Origin: Saprospiraceae bacterium
Lineage (GTDB): Bacteria; Bacteroidota; Bacteroidia; Chitinophagales; Saprospiraceae
Assembly: GCA_016708265.1 (NCBI GenBank)
Contig: JADJGA010000003.1
Coordinates: 620,001-684,000, forward strand
DNA length: 64,000 bases
Direction: 5' to 3'
Both the position numbers and the translations under genes were made by a program. Under the pieces are notes generated by a model, which saw only the letters and a program-made list of their open reading frames with translations, was not told where the DNA came from and did no database searches. Positions 9,903 through 18,470 of the stretch are shown piece by piece (positions within the stretch are counted from its first letter, which is position 1; each line of letters opens with the position of its first letter).

Positions 9903-10262
9903 ATGAAACCCAAATGCATTGAATGTGGTGAGGAATTTTTCGGAAGAGCCGATAAGAAATTCTGCTCTTCGGATTGCCGTATTTCTTTTCATAACAGACA
10001 AAATAAGGATAAAAACAATTTCATGCGCAATGTAAACAGGATACTGAGAATGAACAGGCAAATCCTGGAAGAACTTAATCCTGATGGAAAGATCAATCTC
10101 CACAAAGACAAACTACTTACTAAAGGTTTCAATTTCAACTATTTCACAAGTGAATACATTACGAAATCAGGGAAAGTGTATCACTATGTTTACGATCAGG
10201 GTTACTCCCACCTGGGAAATGACTATTATATTTTAGTAATAAAACAGGATTACATTGAATAG
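9903..10262 (+). CDS. Small zinc-ribbon protein
   Basis: The ATG at 9903 begins a 119-aa protein with a four-cysteine zinc ribbon at the N-terminus: CIECG, then KKFCSSDCR. The pattern C..CG..F.GR.DKKFCS..CR is common in small Bacteroidota proteins of unknown function. The rest is basic and then aromatic-rich (YFTSEYITKSGKVYHYVYDQGY). A longer start inside the upstream array is possible but would encode repeat sequence. The 3' end overlaps the start of the potassium-channel gene by 8 bases, suggesting translational coupling. Confidence 0.7.
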   Translation: MKPKCIECGEEFFGRADKKFCSSDCRISFHNRQNKDKNNFMRNVNRILRMNRQILEELNPDGKINLHKDKLLTKGFNFNYFTSEYITKSGKVYHYVYDQGYSHLGNDYYILVIKQDYIE

Positions 10263-11265
10263 AATAAAGAGCAAAACCACAATTGCATTTTTGCTAATTA
10301 TTTCAGTGCTTATCATCGGTACATCAGGCTACCATTTTATTTCAGAATACGATTGGTTCGATGCACTTTATATGACTGTGATCACATTTTCCACAGTAGG
10401 TTTTGGAGAAGTAAAGCCTCTGGATCTGCAAAGCAGACTTTTCACAATATTTCTGATCTTGCTGAACATTATGGTGTATGCCTATACTATATCTATCTTT
10501 TCCGAATATCTTATCAGTGCACCTATTTTGAAAAATATAATTAAAAAACGTATGGATAAATTAATTCACAAGTTTCATAGTCATACTATTATAGTTGGGT
10601 TTGGAAGAAATGGGAAACAAGCTTTCGAAAAACTGAAAACTTACAACAGGAATGTAATTATAATAGAAAAAGAGAATAATGAAGATTTTGTCGATAACAA
10701 TAAAGATTTTGCATATGTCCTAGGTGATGCAACTCAGGATGATATACTGATTAAAGCCGGAGTTGAAAGAGCAGAAGCAGTTATCACTACACTGAGTGCC
10801 GATGCTGACAATCTTTATGTGATCCTCACGGCAAAGCAACTAAATCCCGGTATACATATCATTTCCAGGGCATCAAATGAAAATGCTGCAAAAAAACTCA
10901 AAATTGCAGGAGCTCATAATGTGATAATTCCTCACAAAATTGGAGGAGATTTTATGGCTTCACTGCTTGTCACTCCTTCCCTGGTAGAATTCATACAACA
11001 GCTTTCAGTGGAAGATCGCACTAAAAGAACAAATCTCGAAGAGATAAGCTTCGATGACTGTCCGGTGGAATATCATGATAAAAGCATAGCATCACTTGAT
11101 TTACGAAAACTGACGGGTTGTACCATTGTAGGATATAAAGATGAAAGCGGACAGTATCTTGTAAATCCCGATCCCGATACCGTCCTGGTAAAGGGTTCAA
11201 CTCTGATCATTTTAGGTCAGCCAGATCAGATACACAGGCTGAATGATTTGTTTAATATCAGATAA
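10255..11265 (+). CDS. Potassium channel family protein (2TM pore plus RCK/TrkA domains)
   Basis: The 336-aa protein has two membrane helices around a pore helix and selectivity filter TVGFGEV (about residues 47-53). A cytosolic RCK domain follows: Rossmann motif IIVGFGRNGKQAFEKL, then a TrkA-N fold to about residue 230 and a TrkA-C domain to the end (IILGQPDQIHRL). It is expected to form a tetrameric, ligand-gated K+ channel. The start is a TTG at 10255 overlapping the previous stop; no ATG is close by, and the first membrane helix requires this start. Confidence 0.85.
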   Translation: MNRIKSKTTIAFLLIISVLIIGTSGYHFISEYDWFDALYMTVITFSTVGFGEVKPLDLQSRLFTIFLILLNIMVYAYTISIFSEYLISAPILKNIIKKRMDKLIHKFHSHTIIVGFGRNGKQAFEKLKTYNRNVIIIEKENNEDFVDNNKDFAYVLGDATQDDILIKAGVERAEAVITTLSADADNLYVILTAKQLNPGIHIISRASNENAAKKLKIAGAHNVIIPHKIGGDFMASLLVTPSLVEFIQQLSVEDRTKRTNLEEISFDDCPVEYHDKSIASLDLRKLTGCTIVGYKDESGQYLVNPDPDTVLVKGSTLIILGQPDQIHRLNDLFNIR

Positions 11266-11327
11266 ATGTTTATGGGGTTTAGAGAGTTTAGAAGGTTTAT
11301 GTTCTAAGTTTTTACCTTTCTCACATA

Positions 11328-11365
11328 CGACCATTAACAATTGACCATTAACAACTAACAATTAA
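11328..11365. repeat. Heptamer array (GACCATT/AACAATT units)
   Basis: Units GACCATT, AACAATT, GACCATT, AACAACT, AACAATT and AATTTTA run without interruption to within 6 bases of the epimerase ATG. The period of 7 is the same as in other arrays of the window, but the sequence is different. No gene lies inside. Confidence 0.7.
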
Positions 11366-11370
11366 TTTTA

Positions 11371-12309
11371 ATGCAAAAAAAAATACTCATCACCGGTGCT
11401 GCAGGATTTCTTGGTTCACACCTCTGTGACTTTTTTATCGAAAAAAATTACCATGTAATTGGAATGGACAACTTCATCACCGGTGATATTGCAAACATTC
11501 AGCATCTCTTCCATCTGAAAAACTTTGAATTTCACCATCATGATGTCAGTAAATTCGTTTTTCTCCCGGGAAACCTGGATTTTATACTGCATTTTGCATG
11601 TCCGGCCAGTCCTTTCGATTATCTCAAAATGCCGATTCAGACACTAAAAGTAAGTTCGCTTGGAACTCATAATCTTCTGGGTCTGGCTAAAGAAAAAAAA
11701 GCCAGGATACTTATAGCATCTTCATCAGAGATATATGGTGACCCTCTTGTAAATCCACAGCCTGAAGATTACTGGGGCAATGTGAATCCGGTCGGTCCGC
11801 GTGGTGTGTATGATGAAGCCAAAAGATTTCAGGAAGCTATGACTATGGCTTATCATGACTTCCACCAACTTGAAACAAGAATTGCCCGGATATTCAATAC
11901 CTATGGACCCAAAATGCGGAAGAATGACGGAAGGGCTATCCCTACTTTTTTTGACCAGATTATCTCCGGCCAAAATATTACTGTTTTTGGAGATGGAAAT
12001 CAGACACGCTCCTTTTGTTATGTTGATGACCTGATGGAAGGAATTTACAGATTATTAATGAGCGATTATCATCTACCGGTGAATCTTGGCAATCCCGAAG
12101 AGATCACTTTGAACCAGCTTGCTTTGGAAATTCTTGAACTAACAGGCAACAAAAATACAAAATTTGTCTACCGGGCACTTCCTGTTGATGATCCTCAGGT
12201 CAGATGCCCCGACATTTCAACAGCAAAAAAAGTTCTTGGATGGGAACCAAAGATTTCACGACTTGAGGGGCTGAAAAAAACTTATGAGTTTTATAAAATG
12301 AAAAACTAA
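11371..12309 (+). CDS. NAD-dependent epimerase/dehydratase, UDP-glucuronate decarboxylase (UDP-xylose synthase)-like
   Basis: The 312-aa extended SDR enzyme shows the nucleotide motif ITGAAGFLGSH near the start, the SSSEIYG segment, catalytic Tyr147 and Lys151 (YDEAK), and the RIFNTYGP and DGNQTRSFCYVDD motifs typical of UDP-xylose synthases. It would convert UDP-glucuronate to UDP-xylose in the cytosol for surface polysaccharide; a related UDP-sugar epimerase is the alternative. Glycosyltransferase and membrane-protein genes downstream on the other strand fit a glycan context. The stop codon touches a heptamer array. Confidence 0.8.
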   Translation: MQKKILITGAAGFLGSHLCDFFIEKNYHVIGMDNFITGDIANIQHLFHLKNFEFHHHDVSKFVFLPGNLDFILHFACPASPFDYLKMPIQTLKVSSLGTHNLLGLAKEKKARILIASSSEIYGDPLVNPQPEDYWGNVNPVGPRGVYDEAKRFQEAMTMAYHDFHQLETRIARIFNTYGPKMRKNDGRAIPTFFDQIISGQNITVFGDGNQTRSFCYVDDLMEGIYRLLMSDYHLPVNLGNPEEITLNQLALEILELTGNKNTKFVYRALPVDDPQVRCPDISTAKKVLGWEPKISRLEGLKKTYEFYKMKN

Positions 12310-12330
12310 AAATGAAAAATGAAAAATAGT
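12305..12330. repeat. Left heptamer array (AAAAATG) of four-helix-bundle locus A
   Basis: Three copies of a 7-base unit (AAAAATG, AAAAATG, AAAAATA) start at the stop codon of the upstream epimerase gene. The reverse complement of the same unit (CATTTTT) makes the array on the other side of the four-helix-bundle gene, so the flanks are inverted copies. Confidence 0.6.
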
Positions 12331-12351
12331 AAATACAGTTTTTTAAAACAA

Positions 12352-12708
12352 TTATTTTATTTTTTCCTTTGATGTTTTGATTGATGAAACTAACATTGCA
12401 ATTAATTCGGAGTTTTTATTTTTTAAATCATTAAAAGTACTTTCGTCGATATATTCTGCAGCATTTAACAATTCTAACCAATATTCTGTTTCATTTGCTT
12501 CTTTCAATGCAATACTGTATTTAGATATAAAATCAGCTTTTGATTGTCCAAACTCTGCTTCCCTGATCATTGCTCCAATACTAGTGCCACTTTTTAATAA
12601 TTGTCTGCTTAAAACAAATTCTTTTTTCGAATTTTGAAGGTTTTGTGTTAATAAAACAATTTTTAATGCAAATGAAAAACTCTTATCTTTTAATGGATTT
12701 TCTCTCAT
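12352..12708 (-). CDS. Four-helix-bundle protein (23S rRNA IVS-type, TIGR02436-like), locus A
   Basis: This 118-aa all-helical protein has the pattern of the family encoded by intervening sequences of bacterial 23S rRNA genes and related to Avd of diversity-generating retroelements: SFALKIVLL, then LSRQLLKSGTSIGAMIREAE, SKADFISKYSIALKEANETEYWLELL and a closing helix. Basic faces fit nucleic-acid binding; the cellular role of such stand-alone proteins is not established. It lies outside any rRNA gene, between the 3' ends of two convergent genes, with inverted heptamer arrays on both sides. That makes it look like an insertion rather than part of either operon. Confidence 0.8.
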   Translation of the reverse strand: MRENPLKDKSFSFALKIVLLTQNLQNSKKEFVLSRQLLKSGTSIGAMIREAEFGQSKADFISKYSIALKEANETEYWLELLNAAEYIDESTFNDLKNKNSELIAMLVSSIKTSKEKIK

Positions 12709-12730
12709 ATTTCAACATTTTTATATTTCA

Positions 12731-12769
12731 CTGTTCATTTTTCACTGTTCATTTTTCATTTTTCATTAA
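12731..12769. repeat. Right heptamer array (CACTGTT/CATTTTT) of four-helix-bundle locus A
   Basis: Units CACTGTT, CATTTTT, CACTGTT, CATTTTT, CATTTTT, CATT lead into the stop codon of the glycosyltransferase gene at 12766. CATTTTT is the reverse complement of the left-hand unit. Confidence 0.65.
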
Positions 12770-13503
12770 TAAAGTCTTGACTTATAAATCCCTTTTTTCG
12801 AAAGAAAGTGAACAAATGAAACCCTCAAAACTCCCAATCCGTATTTAATACTTCTCCTGAGATTTATCGATGAAGCCTCTTCAAAATACTTAGTTGGAGT
12901 TGTCACTTCTGCTATATGAAAACCTTTATAAATGATTTGCGACAGCATTTCATTGTCGAAGACAAAATCATCGGAATTCTTTTCAAAACTTATACTTTCA
13001 AGTACTTCCCTGCTGAAGGCTCTGTATCCGGTATGAAATTCTGATAGCTTACTTCCCTGCAACACATTCTGTGTCATGGTCAGAAACCTGTTTGAAATAT
13101 ATTTGTATAATGGCATTCCTCCGCGCAATGCCCCATTGCCAAGTATCCTGCTGCCAAGTACTACAGGATAAAGATCTTCTCCTATTATATTGCACATCGA
13201 AGGTATTAATTTGGGAGTGTACTGATAATCAGGGTGCAACATTATGACTATGTCGGCATTTATTTCCAGTGCTTTTGTATAAAGCGACTTCTGATTGGCT
13301 CCATAACCTTTGTTCGTTTCATGCACTATTATATGCTTTATGCCCAGATTTCTGGCAATATCAACAGTATTGTCCCTGCTCGCATCATCACACAATATCA
13401 CTTCATCTACCAGTGGGAATGGTATCTCTGCAAATGTCTTTTCTATAGTTTTGGAAGCATTGTATGCCGGTAAAACTACTACTACTTTTTTGGTTTTATA
13501 CAT
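12766..13503 (-). CDS. Glycosyltransferase family 2 (dolichol-phosphate mannosyltransferase-like)
   Basis: The 245-aa protein is a GT-A enzyme: N-terminal VVVVLPAYNASKTIE, CDDASRDNT for nucleotide binding, and MLHPDYQY in the place of the DXD segment. EFHTGYRAFSREVL matches the DPM1/polyprenyl-phosphate glycosyltransferase group, which charges lipid carriers with sugar at the cytosolic membrane face. There is no C-terminal membrane segment. It runs in the same direction as the membrane protein at 13592-15162, which may use such lipid-linked sugar; this link is inference. The last codons abut the heptamer array. Confidence 0.85.
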   Translation of the reverse strand: MYKTKKVVVVLPAYNASKTIEKTFAEIPFPLVDEVILCDDASRDNTVDIARNLGIKHIIVHETNKGYGANQKSLYTKALEINADIVIMLHPDYQYTPKLIPSMCNIIGEDLYPVVLGSRILGNGALRGGMPLYKYISNRFLTMTQNVLQGSKLSEFHTGYRAFSREVLESISFEKNSDDFVFDNEMLSQIIYKGFHIAEVTTPTKYFEEASSINLRRSIKYGLGVLRVSFVHFLSKKGIYKSRLY

Positions 13504-13591
13504 GGATAAATATTTTAATTCAAAAAATGTCCATTTTGTTTTGTAAATGCAAAATTAACTATAATAAGTAAAATTTGCAATAATCTGAAAA

Positions 13592-15162
13592 TCAATTTCT
13601 CTCAAATATATGAACAAATGAATTTTTGGAAATATGCTTTATTTTAAAATATTCATTAATCACGGTTTTTAATTCCGAATATTTTGGCTCATCAATTTTT
13701 TTTATGTTTCCGGTGATGCAGATGTAATCTATTTGTTTCTCTTCGTTTTTGCTATTTCCCTTCACCCAATCGACAGAATTAATAGATTTTTTGCCAGACA
13801 AAGTCAGGTTTGGTATCTTTTCATTATTCCATTTCAAAGGAAACCATCCGACACTTGCTTCATAGTTTTCAAGTATAACTATTGGTTTTTCTGCACCCAA
13901 ATAATTTGAAAAATGACCCTGCAACCAATTATCAGATAAATTGACAGGAAGAACTACAGTATTCGGTTTTATTTTTTTTCCTGCTTCATAAACCGCTACA
14001 GCATCTTTGTTCAATGGATTGATAGATAATATATGATGCCTGGATAGCAAGATAAAATTAAGGATCATGAATGCTATTAATGCTATATTGCTTAAAAGGC
14101 CTCTGACAGATGTTGCTGCGATAAATACGGTCAAAAATATATAAAACATTAGTACAAATCTGTTTGACATCATTGCAGCACCCGATCCATCTGCGATAAC
14201 AAACAGTGCAACAAATGACAAAATCACAGGGGATAAGAGAGTGAGCATTGTTTCAGAGATCCTGAATTTCCCTTTTACTGTGATGATTATTTTCCTGTAA
14301 AGTGCAATTGAAAATAGAAAAATGAATATGTGTAAAAAATGTCCGGTAATGGGAGCTTCATTTTCATAACTATATGTGATTAGGGGTCTGACATCATTTA
14401 TCCATCTGAGCAATTCATTTGCCGGATATTTTTCGTCAGAAGGGAAGAAGTTTACCCTTGAATAAAACAAGTACGTGGAAATTAAACTATAAATTGAAGC
14501 AGTCAGAATAAATAGAATTTTTTTACCATTGACTTAATAACCTCAATGAGTCTGTGTTCATTTTTATAATTATTTAAGGTATTAATGATTATATGAGAAC
14601 CAATTGTAAGACCTGCAAAACCGAAAATCAACACATTCGAATAATACAATGCAGTTATTAAAAGAAATAGAATTAATAAGTCTTTTGTCGTAAATTTATC
14701 ATGATTTTTTAACCAAAAACCTGTCACTAAAAAATAAAAAATAAATGCAATACTGAAATTATAAAACCCGAGCCTGAAAAGAAATGAGAAAATAAATGGA
14801 AAAATCAGTATGCTGAAAATTTCATTTTGTGGATTGATTTGCCTGATCAGGTACCTGAAAGAGTAAGCCATTCCTGCGACATAAGCTATCACCAGTATCT
14901 TTTCTGCTATTCCTGCTTTGCAAATCATCATTAGTAAAGCTAATACTAAATTTGAAGTCCAGTTTGGTATGTAAAAGCTATTTATCGAATAATAATCTGT
15001 CAGAAACTGATTGCCGGATATGATATGCCTCAACAGATTGCTATTGTATAGGTGCGCTGGACCATCCATTGATGGATAAAGAAATGACATAAAGATAAAA
15101 CTTAATTCCACTATTAAAACCACAAATAAAGTATATGTAGAAAATGTTTTTAACTTTTTCAT
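13592..15162 (-). CDS. Multi-pass membrane protein (GT-C-like), one frameshift
   Basis: Two open stretches (15162-14503 and 14470-13592) join into one protein of about 523 aa if one A is restored in the A-run at 14518-14524. The reading then continues VKKILFILTASIYSLISTYLFYSRVNFFP with no gap. The preferred start is ATG 15162 (MKKLKTFSTYTLF). About ten hydrophobic helices precede a soluble C-terminal domain. The conserved motif SMDGPAHLYNS near the start lies where GT-C lipid-sugar transferases have an acidic loop, so a glycosyltransferase or related membrane enzyme is possible, but no family is certain. The neighbouring GT2 gene supports a glycan role. Confidence 0.65.
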
Positions 15163-15286
15163 TTTTAAATAATTTATTAATTTTATAACGCAATTTCCCC
15201 GGGTTATCCGTGCATAATGATAATAGCTGATGTAAATATAACAGGTATTTATAATTATTAAAAACAACTCAACAATTATTATATAT

Positions 15287-15319
15287 TTTGCCGGTAATTG
15301 ACCAAATGTGCTACTTTTG
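15287..15319 (+). promoter_or_regulatory. Bacteroidota promoter (TTTG ... TACTTTTG) for the saccharopine-dehydrogenase-like gene
   Basis: TTTG at 15287-15290 and TACTTTTG at 15312-15319 are separated by 21 bases, as in the Bacteroidota -33/-7 pattern. The ATG is 37 bases further on. Confidence 0.6.
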
Positions 15320-15356
15320 TTTAAGTATTCATCATTAAATTTTAATTATTGAACAC

Positions 15357-16493
15357 ATGAAAAACATCACTGTACTTGGAGCCGGATTAGTAGGAAAAGC
15401 AATTGCTATTGATTTATCTTCATCATTCAAAGTAGTTTCAGTTGATCAGAGAGAGGATGTTCTTGAACAATTAAAAAAGGATCATCCTTCAATTCTGACG
15501 GTGGCCACTGATCTCAGCAAACCTGAAAATATTGTATCAGTTATTAAGAATGCAGACCTGGTAGTAGGCTGTATGCCCGGTTTTATGGGTTTTGAAACCA
15601 TAAAAACTGTATTGAACGAAGGAAAAAACATTGTCGATATATCATTTTTCCCTGAAAATATGTTCCTGCTCGATCGAATAGCAAGAGACCATGATGTGAC
15701 TTGTGTGGTGGACTGTGGTGTGGCTCCGGGTATGGGAAATATTATACTCGGATATCATAATGAAAGGATGAAAGTTGCAAATTATAAATGTGTTGTAGGT
15801 GGCTTGCCCAAAACACGGGAATGGCCTTTCGAATACAAAGCAGTTTTTTCGCCAATCGATGTCATAGAAGAATATATCAGACCGGCTCGATATATCGAAA
15901 ATGATACTCTTTTGGTCAAAGAAGCTCTTTCCGATTCTGAACACTTGTTTTTCCCTGGTGTAGGTACACTTGAAGCCTGGAATTCTGATGGGTTGAGGTC
16001 ACTGCTTAAAACAATGCCCAATATTCCTAACATGATAGAGAAAACCATGCGCTATCCTGGCACTATTGAATATCTGAAAGTACTTAGGGAGTCAGGTTAT
16101 TTTAGCTATGATCCCGTTGAAATAAATGGCAATATGATCAGGCCAATAGACCTGACATCGAAACTGCTGTTCCCGAAATGGCAGTTAAAACCGGGTGAGG
16201 AGGACATGACCATCATGAGAATTATAATTGACGGTAAGGAAGATAGTGTCTATAAGAGATATACATATGATCTTTTTGATTCTTTTGATTTGAAAACCAA
16301 TACTTTGTCAATGGCACGAACCACCGGATACACCTGCTCTGCAGCAGCACATCTTGTCGCAAATGGCAGGTTCTCAGAAAAAGGTATCTGCCCTCCTGAA
16401 TTCCTTGGAAAAGATGAAAATGATTATTCTTTTATACTCAATTATCTGAAAGAAAGAAATGTGATTTATGATGTAAAAGTTGAAAATATTTAA
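15357..16493 (+). CDS. Saccharopine dehydrogenase family protein
   Basis: The 378-aa protein begins with a Rossmann motif (ITVLGAGLVGKAIA) and carries the VDCGVAPGMGN and ARTTGYTCSAAAHL segments of the saccharopine reductase/carboxynorspermidine-synthase superfamily. These enzymes reduce or oxidise C-N bonds between an amino acid and an aldehyde or keto acid with NAD(P)H. The length matches single-domain bacterial members. Candidates are lysine breakdown or a related amino-acid step; nothing next to it decides which. It is a single gene with its own promoter. Confidence 0.8.
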   Translation: MKNITVLGAGLVGKAIAIDLSSSFKVVSVDQREDVLEQLKKDHPSILTVATDLSKPENIVSVIKNADLVVGCMPGFMGFETIKTVLNEGKNIVDISFFPENMFLLDRIARDHDVTCVVDCGVAPGMGNIILGYHNERMKVANYKCVVGGLPKTREWPFEYKAVFSPIDVIEEYIRPARYIENDTLLVKEALSDSEHLFFPGVGTLEAWNSDGLRSLLKTMPNIPNMIEKTMRYPGTIEYLKVLRESGYFSYDPVEINGNMIRPIDLTSKLLFPKWQLKPGEEDMTIMRIIIDGKEDSVYKRYTYDLFDSFDLKTNTLSMARTTGYTCSAAAHLVANGRFSEKGICPPEFLGKDENDYSFILNYLKERNVIYDVKVENI

Positions 16494-16550
16494 ATAATAT
16501 TGTTAAAAAAGAAGTTTTTACAGATATTTTATTAAAATTAACTGGAATTA

Positions 16551-16582
16551 TTGTTAAATTACATATTTTCACCATATATTTG
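16551..16582 (+). promoter_or_regulatory. Promoter (TTG ... TATATTTG) for the small T9SS protein
   Basis: TTG at 16551 and TATATTTG at 16575-16582 are spaced by 21 bases. The gene starts 136 bases downstream, giving a long AT-rich leader without an obvious riboswitch. Confidence 0.45.
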
Positions 16583-16717
16583 TGGTTCAATTTAAGTTAA
16601 AAAATGTTAATTATTTTAATTTTCATTTTTATTTAAAGAATAATGTCTTATTTTATAAAAAATTCGTCTTTATAGTAGAAGACTTAAAAAAATAGAAATA
16701 GGATAATAAATAAAAGA

Positions 16718-17415
16718 ATGCATATGAGATTAAAGATATTTACACTTTTAATTCTTTTTTGTACATTGGGAAATATCTATGCCCAGGTTAATTTTGTGAA
16801 AGATATTATAGTTGCTAATGCTAAAGCAAATGAGGATATCCACTATTATCCCGATGTAATCAATAACGGTCCAACTCAGGCTGAATTTTACTGGAAACTG
16901 ACAAAACCAGCCTTCAATGCGGGATGGCAGAGCCAGGTTTGTGATTTGAATGGTATTTGCTATGCCTGGAATGTTGATAAATCAACAAAAGTAAATAAAT
17001 TGCCTGGATACGGAACCAATCAGATGTCAGTTCAGATCAAATCAAATAACATACCCGATACGGGAGTTGTAATATTGAATATATACAGTGATGTCAATTA
17101 TACAAATTTACTGGATTCAATTTCGATTTTCCTTAATGTAGCAGTAACCAATTCTGCAAGAAATATTAATTCAGATACTGAGATCAGTGCATATCCTAAC
17201 CCTACTTCAGATTATTTTCAGATTAACGGTAAGTCAGGTGTCAGCAAGATCGAAGTATTCAATATGATAGGAAAAAAAATAAAGACATTTGAAAAATATC
17301 AGAACAGCTACAATGTCAGAGACCTCAGAAACGGAATTTACCTTTGAGAGTTTATGACATTAAAGGGCAGGTTCTGAAAGTCCTCAGATTAAAGATAGAT
17401 CATGAAAATCCATGA
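16718..17415 (+). CDS. Small T9SS-sorted secreted protein, one frameshift near its end
   Basis: A signal peptide (LKIFTLLILFCTLGNIYAQ) precedes a beta-rich region with the paired cysteines of CDLNGIC, then a T9SS sorting domain (AYPNPTSDYFQINGKS). The frame stops at TGA 17345. Restoring one T in the T-run at 17343-17345 gives NGIYLLRVYDIKGQVLKVLRL and a stop at 17413, which completes the sorting domain (about 232 aa). The uninterrupted part is 16718-17347. The domain upstream of the sorting signal is not recognised, apart from a general likeness to small exported Bacteroidota proteins. Confidence 0.7.
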
Positions 17416-17432
17416 TAGCGAATTAATAATAT

Positions 17433-17467
17433 AAAAAAAAGGAGGTGAATTTCACCTCCTTTTTTTG
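17433..17467. terminator. Strong hairpin terminator
   Basis: An A-run, GGAGGTGAA, TTCACCTCC and a T-run form a perfect stem with almost no loop, 18 bases after the T9SS gene. Because A-runs and T-runs flank both sides it can work in both directions. Confidence 0.85.
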
Positions 17468-18470
17468 TATTCGGTACTACTACATTTTCGCGGAATTGTA
17501 AGAGTGTTTTTTGTTTTTTTTAAATTTTAATAAAGAATATCTCGCTAAGTTCTTAGTAAAAAATTTGTTTTTCTTTTTTTTCCAACTATAAGGGCATGAT
17601 TATGTACACTAAAATTTTCTTGTTGAAGTAGTTTCAAATATATGTTTTAAAACGCTTGTAAATCATTGAAATTTAAACAAATACAATACTTACTATTGAA
17701 TTATTTTAGGACATATTTTGAAATTAAAAAACATATTTGTAAACTAAATTTCTCTACTTTTTGAGCCTACTGACGTTGACAGTCAGCAAAGGGTTCAAAA
17801 AGTAGCAATCCCGACGATAAATGTCGGGACGTGCGATCCCGATCATTATCGGGATAAACTCGCAAACCTTTTATTGATTATATAAAAACAAGTTATAACG
17901 TTTTCATCCCGACGATAAATGTCGGGAACGGAAATTTTACCTACAAGGTTTCGGTAAAATTTCCTGCTTTCTCCAGCTCAAACTCCCGATCGGTATCGGG
18001 ATCGCACAGTCCTTTACTGTAATTTTTAAACAACTTTGCTATAGATTTATTAGTGGAGGTTGTTTAAAAAGCACATATTTTTTATCAAATTAATAAAAAT
18101 GGAATGCATATTAGTCTAAATTACTATACTTTGCGCCTTAACGCCTCTGCGTGATCTGCTGGAATTAAAAAACTGATCTATTATTTTACCTGCTGATTTG
18201 CGTAGAAAGCAGAATTGCATAATCATTTGATCTCTCCCGATAGATATCGCAGAAAACCAAAGAAATACTATTTTAGTGTAAGTCCGTTATATAAAGAAAT
18301 TTGTTAGTTTCCCGAAGATCAGAGCAGAAATGAGTTTCCTGAAACAATATGTTTTTTCCCGCAGATCTCCGTAGATTTTTTCCAGACGAAAAAAAATTAT
18401 TCAGACTGTAAATGGTAATTGAACTATTGAATCAAAATCATAAGAGCTGACAATAAAGCAATCAAGCCTG
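17468..18470. other. 1-kb non-coding island with palindromes
   Basis: No open frame with coding character lies here. The left half holds six hairpin-forming sequences (listed separately). The right half (18120-18400) has fragments such as 'gcgccttaacgcctctgcgtga' cut into degenerate pieces, and 'cccgcagatctccgtagatt', which resemble dispersed intergenic repeats of Bacteroidota that I know only by general pattern. Confidence 0.6.
17754..18070. repeat. Cluster of six palindromes (REP-like and a nested cruciform)
   Basis: 17754-17805 is a nested hairpin: CTACTTTTTGAGCC pairs with GGGTTCAAAAAGTAG (one mismatch) around an inner CTGAC/GTCAG stem. 17810-17828 and 17908-17926 are identical CCCGAC-GATAAAT-GTCGGG hairpins. 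17836-17855 is ATCCCGAT-CATT-ATCGGGAT. 17985-18000 is CCCGAT-CGGT-ATCGGG. 18023-18034 and 18059-18070 are perfect 12-base inverted copies (TTTTTAAACAAC). The CCCGA..TCGGG core occurs four times. Confidence 0.8.

Noticed and set aside
11270..11305. GTTTAGA-like repeats before the epimerase gene
   Set aside because: Spacing is irregular (7 to 9 bases) and copies are few, so I did not count it as a separate array.
12352..12708. Part of a diversity-generating retroelement (Avd)
   Set aside because: No reverse transcriptase, template repeat or variable repeat is near any of the three loci.
17468..18470. Insertion sequence or transposase remnant
   Set aside because: Palindromes are present, but no frame with transposase motifs was found on either strand.
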